Both the position numbers and the translations under genes were made by a program. From NCBI GenBank assembly GCA_937960625.1, contig CALGPD010000204.1, positions 1 through 31,731 on the forward strand: a DNA stretch of 31,731 nucleotides. The letters run 5' to 3'. The stretch comes from an uncultured Spirochaetia bacterium (GTDB taxonomy: Bacteria > Spirochaetota > CALGPD01). Below the pieces are notes generated by a model that was given only the letters and a program-made list of their open reading frames with translations, ran no database searches and had not been told where the DNA came from. Numbering within the stretch: the stretch's first letter is position 1; each line of letters opens with the position of its first letter. This document shows, piece by piece, positions 15,589 through 23,206 of the stretch.

Positions 15589-16914
15589 TTATTTAATAAG
15601 CCTATTATAGAGTTGATCAAAATCATTACGTGTGGAAATATTATCTTTTATTTCTTTTTCGATTGTTTTACAGGCATGGCTTACTGTTGAATGGTTTCTT
15701 CCCCCGAATTCAAGCCCTATTTGAACATAAGACAGATCGGTTAATTTACCCATTAAATACATTGCCATCATTCTAGGCTTGGCAATATCTTTTGTCCGTT
15801 TCTTGCCTTTTACATCTTTACTGCTTAATTCATAATACATTGCTGTTTGATTTATTATTTCAGCAGGAGGTATTGCTTTACGCACAACGTCAAAAATATC
15901 TTCAAGTTCATCCTTAACATCTTCTATTTCAAGTTTTCTATTTCTAATTTCCTGTAGAATTTTTATTTTATTTACTGCCCCTTCAAGGCTTCGTACATTT
16001 GAAGTTATTTTGTCGGCTAAAAACGTTATAACTTCTTCTTTGATTTTTACTCCTGAAAACTTTATCTTCTGGTTTAAGATTGCTTTACGCTCTTCAAAGG
16101 AAGGCGGCCGGATATCCGCGACAATACCCTGAGAAAAACGCGTTATTAATCTTTGTTCAATTCCTTTTAGCTCTTTGATAGACCTGTCTGAAGTAAAAAC
16201 CATTTGTTTGTTGGATTGAAATAATAAATTAAACGTATTAAATAACTCTTCTTGAACCTGTGGTTTTCCTTCGTAAAAATGAACATCATCAATTAATAAT
16301 ACATCAACTTTTCTATATTTTTTTCTAAATACATCAACCTTACCTCTTTGAATAGCGCTGACATATTCATCGAGAAATTTTTCGCTAGTTACATAAATTA
16401 CAACCATATCCTCATTTTTATCTAAAACAGCGTGCCCAATTGCCTGTAATAAATGCGTTTTACCTAAACCGGTATTACCGTAATAGAAAAATGGATTATA
16501 TTGATTTCCAGGGTCCACACTTATACGTTTAGCAGCAGCATAAGCAAGCTCATTGCTTGGGCCTGGAACAAACCGGGTAAAAATAAACTTATCATCAAGA
16601 TATTTTTTTCTATTGCTTTTTTGTTTTGTTTTAGCGCTTTCTTTTTGATCAAATGAAATTTCCTGCTGCTTATTCTCAAATGTTTTATACGTTACACTTA
16701 CATCAATATTAAAAATATTTTTTATATTTTTTTTGATCTTTTTTTCAAATTTCTCAATAATTCTATCACGCATAAAAGTAGAATTAACCCCAAGGATTAA
16801 TTCTTCCTGTGTAAATGAAATTAACTCAACAGGACTTATATACATATTGTAATCATCATTATCAATATTTTCTTTAATTTTTTCCGTTACTTTGATCCAA
16901 TTTTCATTTTTCAT
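15589..16914 (-). CDS. dnaA: Chromosomal replication initiator DnaA
   Basis: Binds DnaA boxes at oriC and opens the duplex. It has 441 residues, typical length. Domain I is about 1-80, a short basic linker follows to about 105, and the AAA+ domain begins at KFIFTRFVPGPSNELAYAAA. Walker A is YGNTGLGKTHLL (residues 146-153; Asn-Thr replace the common Gly-Val), Walker B VDVLLIDDVHF, and an arginine-finger region is RLITRFSQGIVADI. Domain IV carries the DnaA signature GGRNHSTVSHACKTIEKEI. The upstream 355 bases and a region about 1.4 kb away hold clusters of DnaA-box-like 9-mers. dnaN is not adjacent on either side. Confidence 0.98.
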   Translation of the reverse strand: MKNENWIKVTEKIKENIDNDDYNMYISPVELISFTQEELILGVNSTFMRDRIIEKFEKKIKKNIKNIFNIDVSVTYKTFENKQQEISFDQKESAKTKQKSNRKKYLDDKFIFTRFVPGPSNELAYAAAKRISVDPGNQYNPFFYYGNTGLGKTHLLQAIGHAVLDKNEDMVVIYVTSEKFLDEYVSAIQRGKVDVFRKKYRKVDVLLIDDVHFYEGKPQVQEELFNTFNLLFQSNKQMVFTSDRSIKELKGIEQRLITRFSQGIVADIRPPSFEERKAILNQKIKFSGVKIKEEVITFLADKITSNVRSLEGAVNKIKILQEIRNRKLEIEDVKDELEDIFDVVRKAIPPAEIINQTAMYYELSSKDVKGKKRTKDIAKPRMMAMYLMGKLTDLSYVQIGLEFGGRNHSTVSHACKTIEKEIKDNISTRNDFDQLYNRLIK

Positions 16915-17270
16915 ATCTTATTATACCTAAAGCAATTAAAAAGTTATTAACATTAAAAAGCAAAACTAATATAATAAACGATTTTAATCACACATTTAAT
17001 ATAAATTCCATAATTTATTTTTATATATATAAACTCTTACTATATAATAATTTAAAGAATAGAACAAATTATCTGATTAACAATATTCTGCCATGTATTA
17101 AAAAAAAACATTAAAAATATTAACAAAATAAATAAGTTATCAACAACTTATTAACAATTTAATTTGAAGCTTGACTTTATATGATTCAAAACTTAAATTT
17201 TTGAATAATGTGAATTTATAATATTTTGCTAGAATTTGAAAGTAAAATTTAAATTTTTTGGGAGGGGGAC
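16915..17270. promoter_or_regulatory. dnaA upstream region with DnaA-box-like sites
   Basis: A divergent intergenic region without a gene. TTATTAACA occurs at 16944-16952 and 17148-17156, and TTATCAACA (one mismatch from the TTATCCACA consensus) at 17137-17145. The last two are tandem, starting 11 bases apart, about one helical turn. They could serve dnaA autoregulation or be one half of a bipartite origin. Confidence 0.5.
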
Positions 17271-17543
17271 ATGGAACTGCATAAGCAACCTGTCACTAAA
17301 ATTAATTTCATTAATGAAAAAAAATTTTCGCAACAACAAATTGACGGAGCAAAAAATTTCCTGACTAGGCTTTTTGAAAATGACAACGCGTTATATAAAA
17401 AAGGCGTTAAGGATGGAGATATTGTTCTTAAAGGCGGAAGAGAAGGCACTCTTATCAAAGACAAAGAGCAAAACCTAACATACAAAGTTATTGGGCAATG
17501 TATAGGAACAACTCTTTACGTTGATGATATTAAAACGGAATAG
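17271..17543 (+). CDS. Conserved-looking small protein of unknown function
   Basis: A 90-residue soluble protein not recognised as any family. The N-terminal half looks helical (INEKKFSQQQIDGAKNFLTRLFENDNALYKK). The C-terminal half looks beta-rich with several Gly turns (VKDGDIVLKGGREGTLIKDK, then LTYKVIGQCIGTTLYVDDI). One Cys is present. Its ribosome binding site is among the strongest in the window (GGGAGGGGG, ending two to three bases from ATG), implying high expression. It is transcribed divergently from dnaA and precedes the P-II gene by 108 bases. No function is proposed. Confidence 0.75.
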   Translation: MELHKQPVTKINFINEKKFSQQQIDGAKNFLTRLFENDNALYKKGVKDGDIVLKGGREGTLIKDKEQNLTYKVIGQCIGTTLYVDDIKTE

Positions 17544-17651
17544 TTTAATCTGTTTTAATAAAAAATTGCAGCTTAGTGTATACTTTGTAAAATATAATTA
17601 TTCCTATAATTTTGCTTTATTATTTATTGGAAACGTGTTTAAATAATAAGT

Positions 17652-17999
17652 ATGAAAAAAATTGAAGCTGTAATACAACCAATTAAACTTGAAGCTGTAA
17701 AAGAAGCCTTAAACGATATAGATGTTACCCGTCTTACTGTTTCCGATGTTCAGGGATTTGGAAGGCAAAAAGGCCATACTGAAATTTTCCGTGGACATGA
17801 GTATGAGGTTAATTTTTTACGCAAAACAAAACTGGAAATAGTAGTAAACGAACAATTCGTTGAACCAACGATAGAAGCAATTATAAATGCTGCGCGTTCA
17901 GAAGACGGAGGTAAGATAGGTGATGGAAAAATATTTGTTCTACCCGTTGTTGAATGTATAAGAATACGTACAGGAGAAACAGGCTCTGATGCTGTATAA
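17652..17999 (+). CDS. glnB: Nitrogen regulatory protein P-II
   Basis: A trimeric cytoplasmic sensor of 2-oxoglutarate, ATP and ADP that regulates nitrogen assimilation. 115 residues with P-II signature 1 (GRQKGHTEIFRGHEYEVNF) and signature 2 (ARSEDGGKIGDGKIFV). In the T-loop, Tyr51, the classical uridylylation site, is kept, while position 46 is Phe instead of Tyr. GlnB and GlnK cannot be separated by sequence alone; no amtB, glnA or glnD is adjacent, so the symbol is nominal. The ribosome binding site is weak. It is followed by an imperfect 20-pair A+T hairpin at 18012-18058. Confidence 0.93.
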   Translation: MKKIEAVIQPIKLEAVKEALNDIDVTRLTVSDVQGFGRQKGHTEIFRGHEYEVNFLRKTKLEIVVNEQFVEPTIEAIINAARSEDGGKIGDGKIFVLPVVECIRIRTGETGSDAV

Positions 18000-18011
18000 A
18001 AAGTTATCGTA

Positions 18012-18058
18012 GTATATAATAATAATATAAATTTAAGAATTTATTATTATTATTATAC
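18012..18058. other. Long imperfect A+T hairpin after the P-II gene
   Basis: GTATATAATAATAATATAA pairs imperfectly with TTATTATTATTATTATAC around a short loop, with TAA/TTA triplet repeats in each arm. There is no T-run after it, so it is a poor terminator. It lies at the edge of the proposed origin region and might act as an easily melted segment. Confidence 0.35.
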
Positions 18059-18119
18059 GGATGATACTGTTCATAACGTTTTAATTGTAGTTATTCGTTA
18101 AAATTAGCTAAATTTTTCC

Positions 18120-18410
18120 TGTTAATAACTTCCAAAATTTTGATGATAATTTTTAATAAATGTTTCAAAATTATTAATAAAATTAATATTTTCTTAATTT
18201 ATTACTATTTATATAATTAGATTTTTGTTGCGTTATTTTACAATTGTTTAAATACTTATATAGTAATAATTTAAAAAAAATTGGATATTATTAATTTATT
18301 AACATTGAAAATTCACTTATTAAAATTTTATTAACAATTTTCGTTATTTTTTGAACACTTGTTAACATCTTGTTGATAACTTTTCATCAAAATTCAGTCA
18401 CTTATTAACA
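18120..18410. other. Cluster of DnaA-box-like sites: candidate replication origin
   Basis: In the 578-base gene-free stretch 18000-18578, TTATTAACA is found at 18296-18304, 18328-18336 and 18402-18410. Its complement TGTTAATAA is at 18120-18128, and TGTTGATAA (complement of TTATCAACA) at 18371-18379, with a one-mismatch copy at 18359-18367. Starts between 18296 and 18402 are spaced 32, 31, 12 and 31 bases, close to whole helical turns. The flanks are extremely A+T-rich. DnaA is encoded 1.4 kb away. Origin function is inference. Confidence 0.5.
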
Positions 18411-18578
18411 TAACGTATAAAAAATAGCTGTTAATCTTTAAAATTTTAAAGATTATTCAGAAGAATCGTATAGTTATTTATTTAAAAAAAAACGCTTTTA
18501 TAAATATTTTTGTTTCAAAATTCATTTAAATTCTATAAATTCAAATTTACTGTTTAAATACAGAAAATAGGAATTTCT

Positions 18579-19799
18579 ATGCGAAAACAAACCATATGGT
18601 CTATTATTTTTATTATTCTCATTTTACTCGGAATCACATTAGGGATAATTGCTCTACATACTTATAGCGCTTTAAGAATAAACCCATCATTAAAAGTAAC
18701 GTGTAATTTTTCATCTTTCATCAATTGCTATAAAGAAGTGTTTTCGAAATTTACCAAGTTATTCGGTGTACCTATAGCTTTTATTTATATTGTAATTTAT
18801 TCTTTTTCATTGATATTACTGGTTTCTAGGTTTTTCTTTAATCAGGAAATGAAGAATGTTATAATAAGCGCTGTTTTATTTTCGCTTTTTATATCCGCAG
18901 TACTAGGAATATTTGTAACGTTTTCAACTCTGGTTTTAGGAAAATATATAGGTGTTTTTTATCCTTCTATGTTTATTTTAAATTTAATTTTGGTTTTAAT
19001 AATATATCTTAGGAAAAAAGATTATTTGAAAAGGCATATTTTTGATAAAGAGGAATTTTCTGAATATAAAAAGAAAATAAACTTTAATAAATCTATTGCG
19101 GCAATGATAGTTGTATTATTATTTGCTTTTCTTAATTCATATATGGGATTTTCGTTGATAAAAACCAATGTAAACCTTAGAATTGGGCTTGAAAGGCTTA
19201 AAAAAAACATAAAAAATCCGGATGAAAAAATTCAGGAATTAGTAAATAAAATCGTAAAATCAAAATCTGAAAAAGTTGATATTTCTGGAATGCCTTCTTT
19301 TGGAAGTAATAAAAAAGACGCTGTTGTTATTATTGAGTTTTCTAATTATGCCTGCCATTATTGTCAAAAATTTGCAGAAGACGTTGATAAATATATGAAA
19401 AAAGAAAACAAAAATATCAAACTATATGTAATACCTATAAATTTTGATGAAAAGAAATGTATTGGCAAAGATAAAAGCGGACCGTGTAAAGCTGTTTTTG
19501 GAGCATATCTTGCTCAGAAAAAAGGCAGTTTTGAAAAGTACTATAATTATTTGTATCTAACACCGGGCGCGCACAAGAAAAAGGTTTATAAAGCGTGTTT
19601 GATTGCTGGAATAAGTAAAGAGGAACTTGAAAAATCCTATACCAACCCCGATGCCATAAAATTTGTAAAAAAAGTTTTTGAATTAGGCGATAAACACAAA
19701 ATTGAAGGAACTCCTTTAACATTCATAAACGGAAAACGAATTGACGGATATACTACTTATAAAATAATGAAACGTATTATTGAAAAACTAAAAAAATAG
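18579..19799 (+). CDS. VKOR-like membrane domain fused to DsbA-like thioredoxin domain
   Basis: Predicted disulfide-forming enzyme of the cell envelope, 406 residues. Residues 1-150 are a VKOR-like bundle of membrane helices with the periplasmic loop cysteines Cys42 and Cys50 and the following FTKLFGVPIAFIY. Residues about 240-406 are a DsbA-like domain with CHYC (Cys259, Cys262) after IIEFSNYA, and the cis-proline in GTPLTFINGKRIDGY (Pro379). Unusually, the VKOR part lacks the intramembrane CXXC that passes electrons to quinone; the corresponding helix reads GVFYPSMFILNLIL. It may be driven by another partner or be inactive as an oxidase. ATAGGA is a modest ribosome binding site. A terminator follows. 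Confidence 0.88.
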   Translation: MRKQTIWSIIFIILILLGITLGIIALHTYSALRINPSLKVTCNFSSFINCYKEVFSKFTKLFGVPIAFIYIVIYSFSLILLVSRFFFNQEMKNVIISAVLFSLFISAVLGIFVTFSTLVLGKYIGVFYPSMFILNLILVLIIYLRKKDYLKRHIFDKEEFSEYKKKINFNKSIAAMIVVLLFAFLNSYMGFSLIKTNVNLRIGLERLKKNIKNPDEKIQELVNKIVKSKSEKVDISGMPSFGSNKKDAVVIIEFSNYACHYCQKFAEDVDKYMKKENKNIKLYVIPINFDEKKCIGKDKSGPCKAVFGAYLAQKKGSFEKYYNYLYLTPGAHKKKVYKACLIAGISKEELEKSYTNPDAIKFVKKVFELGDKHKIEGTPLTFINGKRIDGYTTYKIMKRIIEKLKK

Positions 19800-19836
19800 T
19801 TTATGGATTTTTATAATAATCAAACATTAAAAAACT

Positions 19837-19878
19837 AAGAATATATTGATTTTTATATATTCTTGTTTTATAATTTTT
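19837..19878 (+). terminator. Intrinsic terminator of the VKOR-DsbA gene
   Basis: AAGAATATAT and ATATATTCTT form a perfect ten-pair stem with an eight-base loop, followed by GTTTTATAATTTTT. Confidence 0.7.
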
Positions 19879-19900
19879 ATATATGATTAAGAAGGTTATT

Positions 19901-20290
19901 ATGAATAAAGATAAACTTGTTAAATTATTAAAAACAGATACTGTAAAATTTAATGAATATAGAAAACAACACCCTGATGAGAAAATAGATTTAAGCGGTG
20001 TTGATCTTGACGAAGAGGATTTACGCACAGTTAATCTATCAAATGCGGATTTAAGAAATGCACTTTTAAGAGTTTGTAATTTTATGAGCGCAAATCTTTC
20101 CGGCGCTGATTTAAGAGGAGCGGATATCTCTTTTTCAAAATTTTCCTTTGCAAATTTGGAAAATGCAGATTTCACCGGCGCAACCATCGGAAAAATACGA
20201 TTAAATAAAACAATAGTTAAAGGCACAAAAGGATTAATGGCAAACAACGGCAATAGAGACCAATTTACTACAGCAGGAGGTTTTTGTTAG
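19901..20290 (+). CDS. Pentapeptide repeat protein
   Basis: A 129-residue protein. The middle (about 33-100) is a run of A(D/N)LxX-type pentapeptides: KIDLSGVDL, then VNLSNADLRNALL, ANLSGADLRGADI and ANLENADFTGATI, which fold as a right-handed quadrilateral beta-helix. The N-terminal 30 residues are charged and helical. ATG 19901 is preferred to ATG 19883 because GAAGG lies five bases upstream of it. Some relatives mimic DNA and protect gyrase, but with only about a dozen repeats no specific role can be assigned. Confidence 0.88.
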   Translation: MNKDKLVKLLKTDTVKFNEYRKQHPDEKIDLSGVDLDEEDLRTVNLSNADLRNALLRVCNFMSANLSGADLRGADISFSKFSFANLENADFTGATIGKIRLNKTIVKGTKGLMANNGNRDQFTTAGGFC

Positions 20291-20319
20291 ATACCCTAGC
20301 CGGTTTAGTTATATAAAAA

Positions 20320-21522
20320 TCATGCATTTTTTGCTAGCCTCAGGGTGTCAAGAGCTATCATTAGTTCTTCGTTAGTGGGTATAACCATAATTTTAACTTT
20401 GGAATCTTGAGTTGAAATTATTTTTTCCGCACCTCTTATATTATTTTTGTCTTTATCAATTTCCGCTCCTAAAACTTCCAGCCCCGAGCATATTTTTTCC
20501 CGTATAGAAACAGCGTTTTCTCCAATTCCGGCAGTAAAAATAATAGCGTCTAACCTTCCGTTCATTTCAGTAGAAAAAGCGCCAATAAATTTTTTCGCCG
20601 CGTGAGCAAAAACATCGAGAGCAATTTTAGCTCTTTTATTCCCTTTTTTAGCCTCTTCGTCAATATCCCGCATATCATTTGTTAATCCGCTTAATCCTTT
20701 TAATCCCGAATCTTTATAGATAAGCTGGTGAACTTCAGAAGTAGTCATTTTTAAGTTGTCGATTAAATGCAGCATTACAGCCGGGTCAACATCGCCGGCT
20801 CGTGTTCCCATAGGCACACCGCACATTGTTCCATAGCCAAGTGAGGTATCTATTGATTTTCCTCCCCGAACAGCAGTGAAGGAAACACCATTTCCCATAT
20901 GGCAAGTTATGCAGTTAAAATCATTTATATCTTTGTTTAAAATTTCAGCTCCGCGTTTAGTAACGTATTGATGAGATGTACCATGGAAACCGAATCTCCT
21001 TATCCTGTGTTTTTCATAATATTCATAGTTTAATCCGTAAATGTATGATTCTTCAGGCATAGTTGAATGAAAAGCAGTATCGAACACTCCTACATGAGGA
21101 ATATCGGGCAGTTCTTTTTTTACTGCAGCCACCCCCATTAAATTAGGCGGGTTATGCAGGGGAGCTAACGGTATACAATCTTCAATATCGCTAATTGAAT
21201 TTTCATTTAACAACACAGATTCTTGTATTTTTTCTCCACCATGAACAATTCTATGGCCGACTGCATTTATTTCGTTTAAATCTGAAATAACTCCGGTTTT
21301 AGGGTCCTTGATTGCTTTTAACACAATTTTAATTCCTTCATCATGATTTGGAATATTAATAGTTTCTTTTATTTTTTCTTTTCCCGCTGGCTCATAATTA
21401 AAAATGCCTTGATCAAGGCCTATTCTCTCTAATAAACCTTTACAAAGAACGTGTTTATTATCCATATTTATTAATTGAAATTTTATTGAAGAACTTCCGC
21501 TATTCATAACTAATATTTTCAT
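20320..21522 (-). CDS. ackA: Acetate kinase
   Basis: Interconverts acetyl phosphate + ADP and acetate + ATP, the energy-yielding end of acetate fermentation. 400 residues, the normal length. Signature 1 is LVMNSGSSSIKFQLI at the N-terminus. Further on are GHRIVHGGE, PLAPLHNPPNL, FDTAFH, RRFGFHGTSHQYV and CHMGNGVSFTAVRGGKSIDTS, with IIFTAGIGENAVSIRE near the end. AGGAG precedes the ATG. Phosphotransacetylase (pta), the usual neighbour, is not in the window. Confidence 0.98.
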   Translation of the reverse strand: MKILVMNSGSSSIKFQLINMDNKHVLCKGLLERIGLDQGIFNYEPAGKEKIKETINIPNHDEGIKIVLKAIKDPKTGVISDLNEINAVGHRIVHGGEKIQESVLLNENSISDIEDCIPLAPLHNPPNLMGVAAVKKELPDIPHVGVFDTAFHSTMPEESYIYGLNYEYYEKHRIRRFGFHGTSHQYVTKRGAEILNKDINDFNCITCHMGNGVSFTAVRGGKSIDTSLGYGTMCGVPMGTRAGDVDPAVMLHLIDNLKMTTSEVHQLIYKDSGLKGLSGLTNDMRDIDEEAKKGNKRAKIALDVFAHAAKKFIGAFSTEMNGRLDAIIFTAGIGENAVSIREKICSGLEVLGAEIDKDKNNIRGAEKIISTQDSKVKIMVIPTNEELMIALDTLRLAKNA

Positions 21523-21687
21523 CTACTTCTCCTTGATTATTACTTTTTAGTTTGTAAAAATTTTCGTTAATTTCTCAATTTAAATAAAAATTTATTCCTT
21601 TTTCGGATATAAAAAAATATTACTGGATATTATTAACAAAAAAGTATTTTATAATTTTTTAAAGGGTAGTAAATAGTTGGTTGTTGT

Positions 21688-22917
21688 TTAATAAAAAAAA
21701 GTAAATAGGAATATCATTCCGTGTCTATCAACAGAGTGTTTAAACATTAATAATTCAGGATAAAAATTATATAACCAATAAGCTTCAACAGTAAAGTTTC
21801 TTAGAAAAGTAAACTTTAAACCCATTTTCCATCCGAATAAAAGAGAATTTGAGTTTAAAATTTCTTCTGTTTCCGGTGTTCTAGCTAAGTTGAAACGGAG
21901 ATATAAAAATAAAGCTGTGTCTCTTGGAATAGGCTGTCTTAGAATTGTTGTTAATCTTCCTTTTACTGTGTTTTTTATTTCACCTTCAGAAGTTGTTATA
22001 GGGCCGGTTCTGTTATCTATGGTTTTTGTTGTCCGCTTTTTACGTTTTCCATGATTTTTTATTTCTTTAATGAATTTAAGGATATCAAGATTTATTTCAA
22101 AAAATATTTCGCCGATTTTATTGCTTTTGTTGAAAATTTCAAACCCAAAAGCAAAATGATTATAGATTTTTTCCCATTTAAAAACGAAAGCATCTTCATC
22201 TTCGAAAAAAGAATACGTTTTATATCCTACGTGAACATCCCCTAAGTTAGGAATTAATTTTGAGAATTCAAGTTTTAATACTGTGCTTGAACTTGATATC
22301 CGCTTTTTTTCAACACTATAAGATAGAGTTGAACCAAGCTGTACTAAGGGGAATCCGAATAATTGTATACCGAAAACAGGGTCAACTTTAAAATCTGAAT
22401 TACTTTCCATTTCCTTGAATGCCTGCCCACCACCAGGTAATGTTCCGGAGGGTTGAATATCGTTTGACTTTGAAATACTGAAAATTCCTCCGCCATGTAT
22501 TTGGAAATATTTAAAAATGACCTGATCATAGCCGATATAAAAATCCGTAGCATATCCATAAGTAACACGTTGTACCTCACCGTCTACAACTTTTTTTCTA
22601 TCCCCTGAGCCTAACCAAAAGAATTGTCCAATCATTACAATTCTTCCATGGTTAGTGGTATTAAAAATAAGATCAAGACCTCCAAAAAAAAGCCTGGCAT
22701 CATCTTTTCCATAAATTGTTTCAATTTTATATGGATGAAAAAATTTCACAAATGTTTGAGCATATATTGTTTTAACATCCAGCGATTTAAGCCTGTTATA
22801 TTCATTTATTACATTCATAGCTTGCCGGCCTTCGTCAAGCAATTCATCTGCTGAAAAAGTAAAACAATGAGCGGAGATAAGGAATATTAATAATGTACAA
22901 TAAATTATTTTTTTCAT
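21688..22917 (-). CDS. Secreted outer-membrane beta-barrel-like protein
   Basis: A 409-residue protein with a clear signal peptide (MKKIIYCTLLIFLISAHC, then FSA with cleavage about residue 23). Many alternating hydrophobic, aromatic-rich segments end at the C-terminal FLFTFFY, an aromatic-terminated strand of the type recognised by the Bam machinery. Between residues about 270 and 310 is a basic, hydrophilic loop (NHGKRKKRTTKTIDNR). These features suggest an outer-membrane barrel with about twelve or more strands, but the family is not recognised. It is divergent from the DUF255 gene and is probably monocistronic. No good ribosome binding site is visible. Confidence 0.75.
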   Translation of the reverse strand: MKKIIYCTLLIFLISAHCFTFSADELLDEGRQAMNVINEYNRLKSLDVKTIYAQTFVKFFHPYKIETIYGKDDARLFFGGLDLIFNTTNHGRIVMIGQFFWLGSGDRKKVVDGEVQRVTYGYATDFYIGYDQVIFKYFQIHGGGIFSISKSNDIQPSGTLPGGGQAFKEMESNSDFKVDPVFGIQLFGFPLVQLGSTLSYSVEKKRISSSSTVLKLEFSKLIPNLGDVHVGYKTYSFFEDEDAFVFKWEKIYNHFAFGFEIFNKSNKIGEIFFEINLDILKFIKEIKNHGKRKKRTTKTIDNRTGPITTSEGEIKNTVKGRLTTILRQPIPRDTALFLYLRFNLARTPETEEILNSNSLLFGWKMGLKFTFLRNFTVEAYWLYNFYPELLMFKHSVDRHGMIFLFTFFY

Positions 22918-23206
22918 AATTTTTTTTACAATTTTATTTTATATAAGCAAATTGAAATTTGCAACCTATTAAAATTAATATGATATTAACTATATATGAA
23001 TTAAAACCTAATTTCTTTTCATAAAACCTGTTAAAATTTTTTAAAAGAATAAAATCTATTGTAAGAAACTTATTCTTTATTATATCAAATACTATATTTA
23101 TCCTTTTTACGCAATTATTTTTTTTATCTTCCATTTTACTATATAATCCTATTAAACCGGTTTTAAAGTTACTATAATTAAATTACAACGAGTGATGGAG
23201 TAAATT

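Noticed and set aside
19801..20253. 150-codon open frame antisense to the pentapeptide repeat gene
   Set aside because: The periodic composition of pentapeptide repeats leaves the opposite strand open by chance. It has no ribosome binding site and shows only a mirrored repeat.
22934..23134. 66-codon minus-strand open frame upstream of the DUF255 gene
   Set aside because: Hydrophobic, Ile/Asn/Lys-rich translation typical of random A+T-rich DNA. The nearest AGGA is too far from the ATG.
23154..23163. AAACCGGTTT palindrome upstream of the DUF255 gene as an operator
   Set aside because: A single ten-base palindrome without a partner site or known regulator match is not enough evidence.
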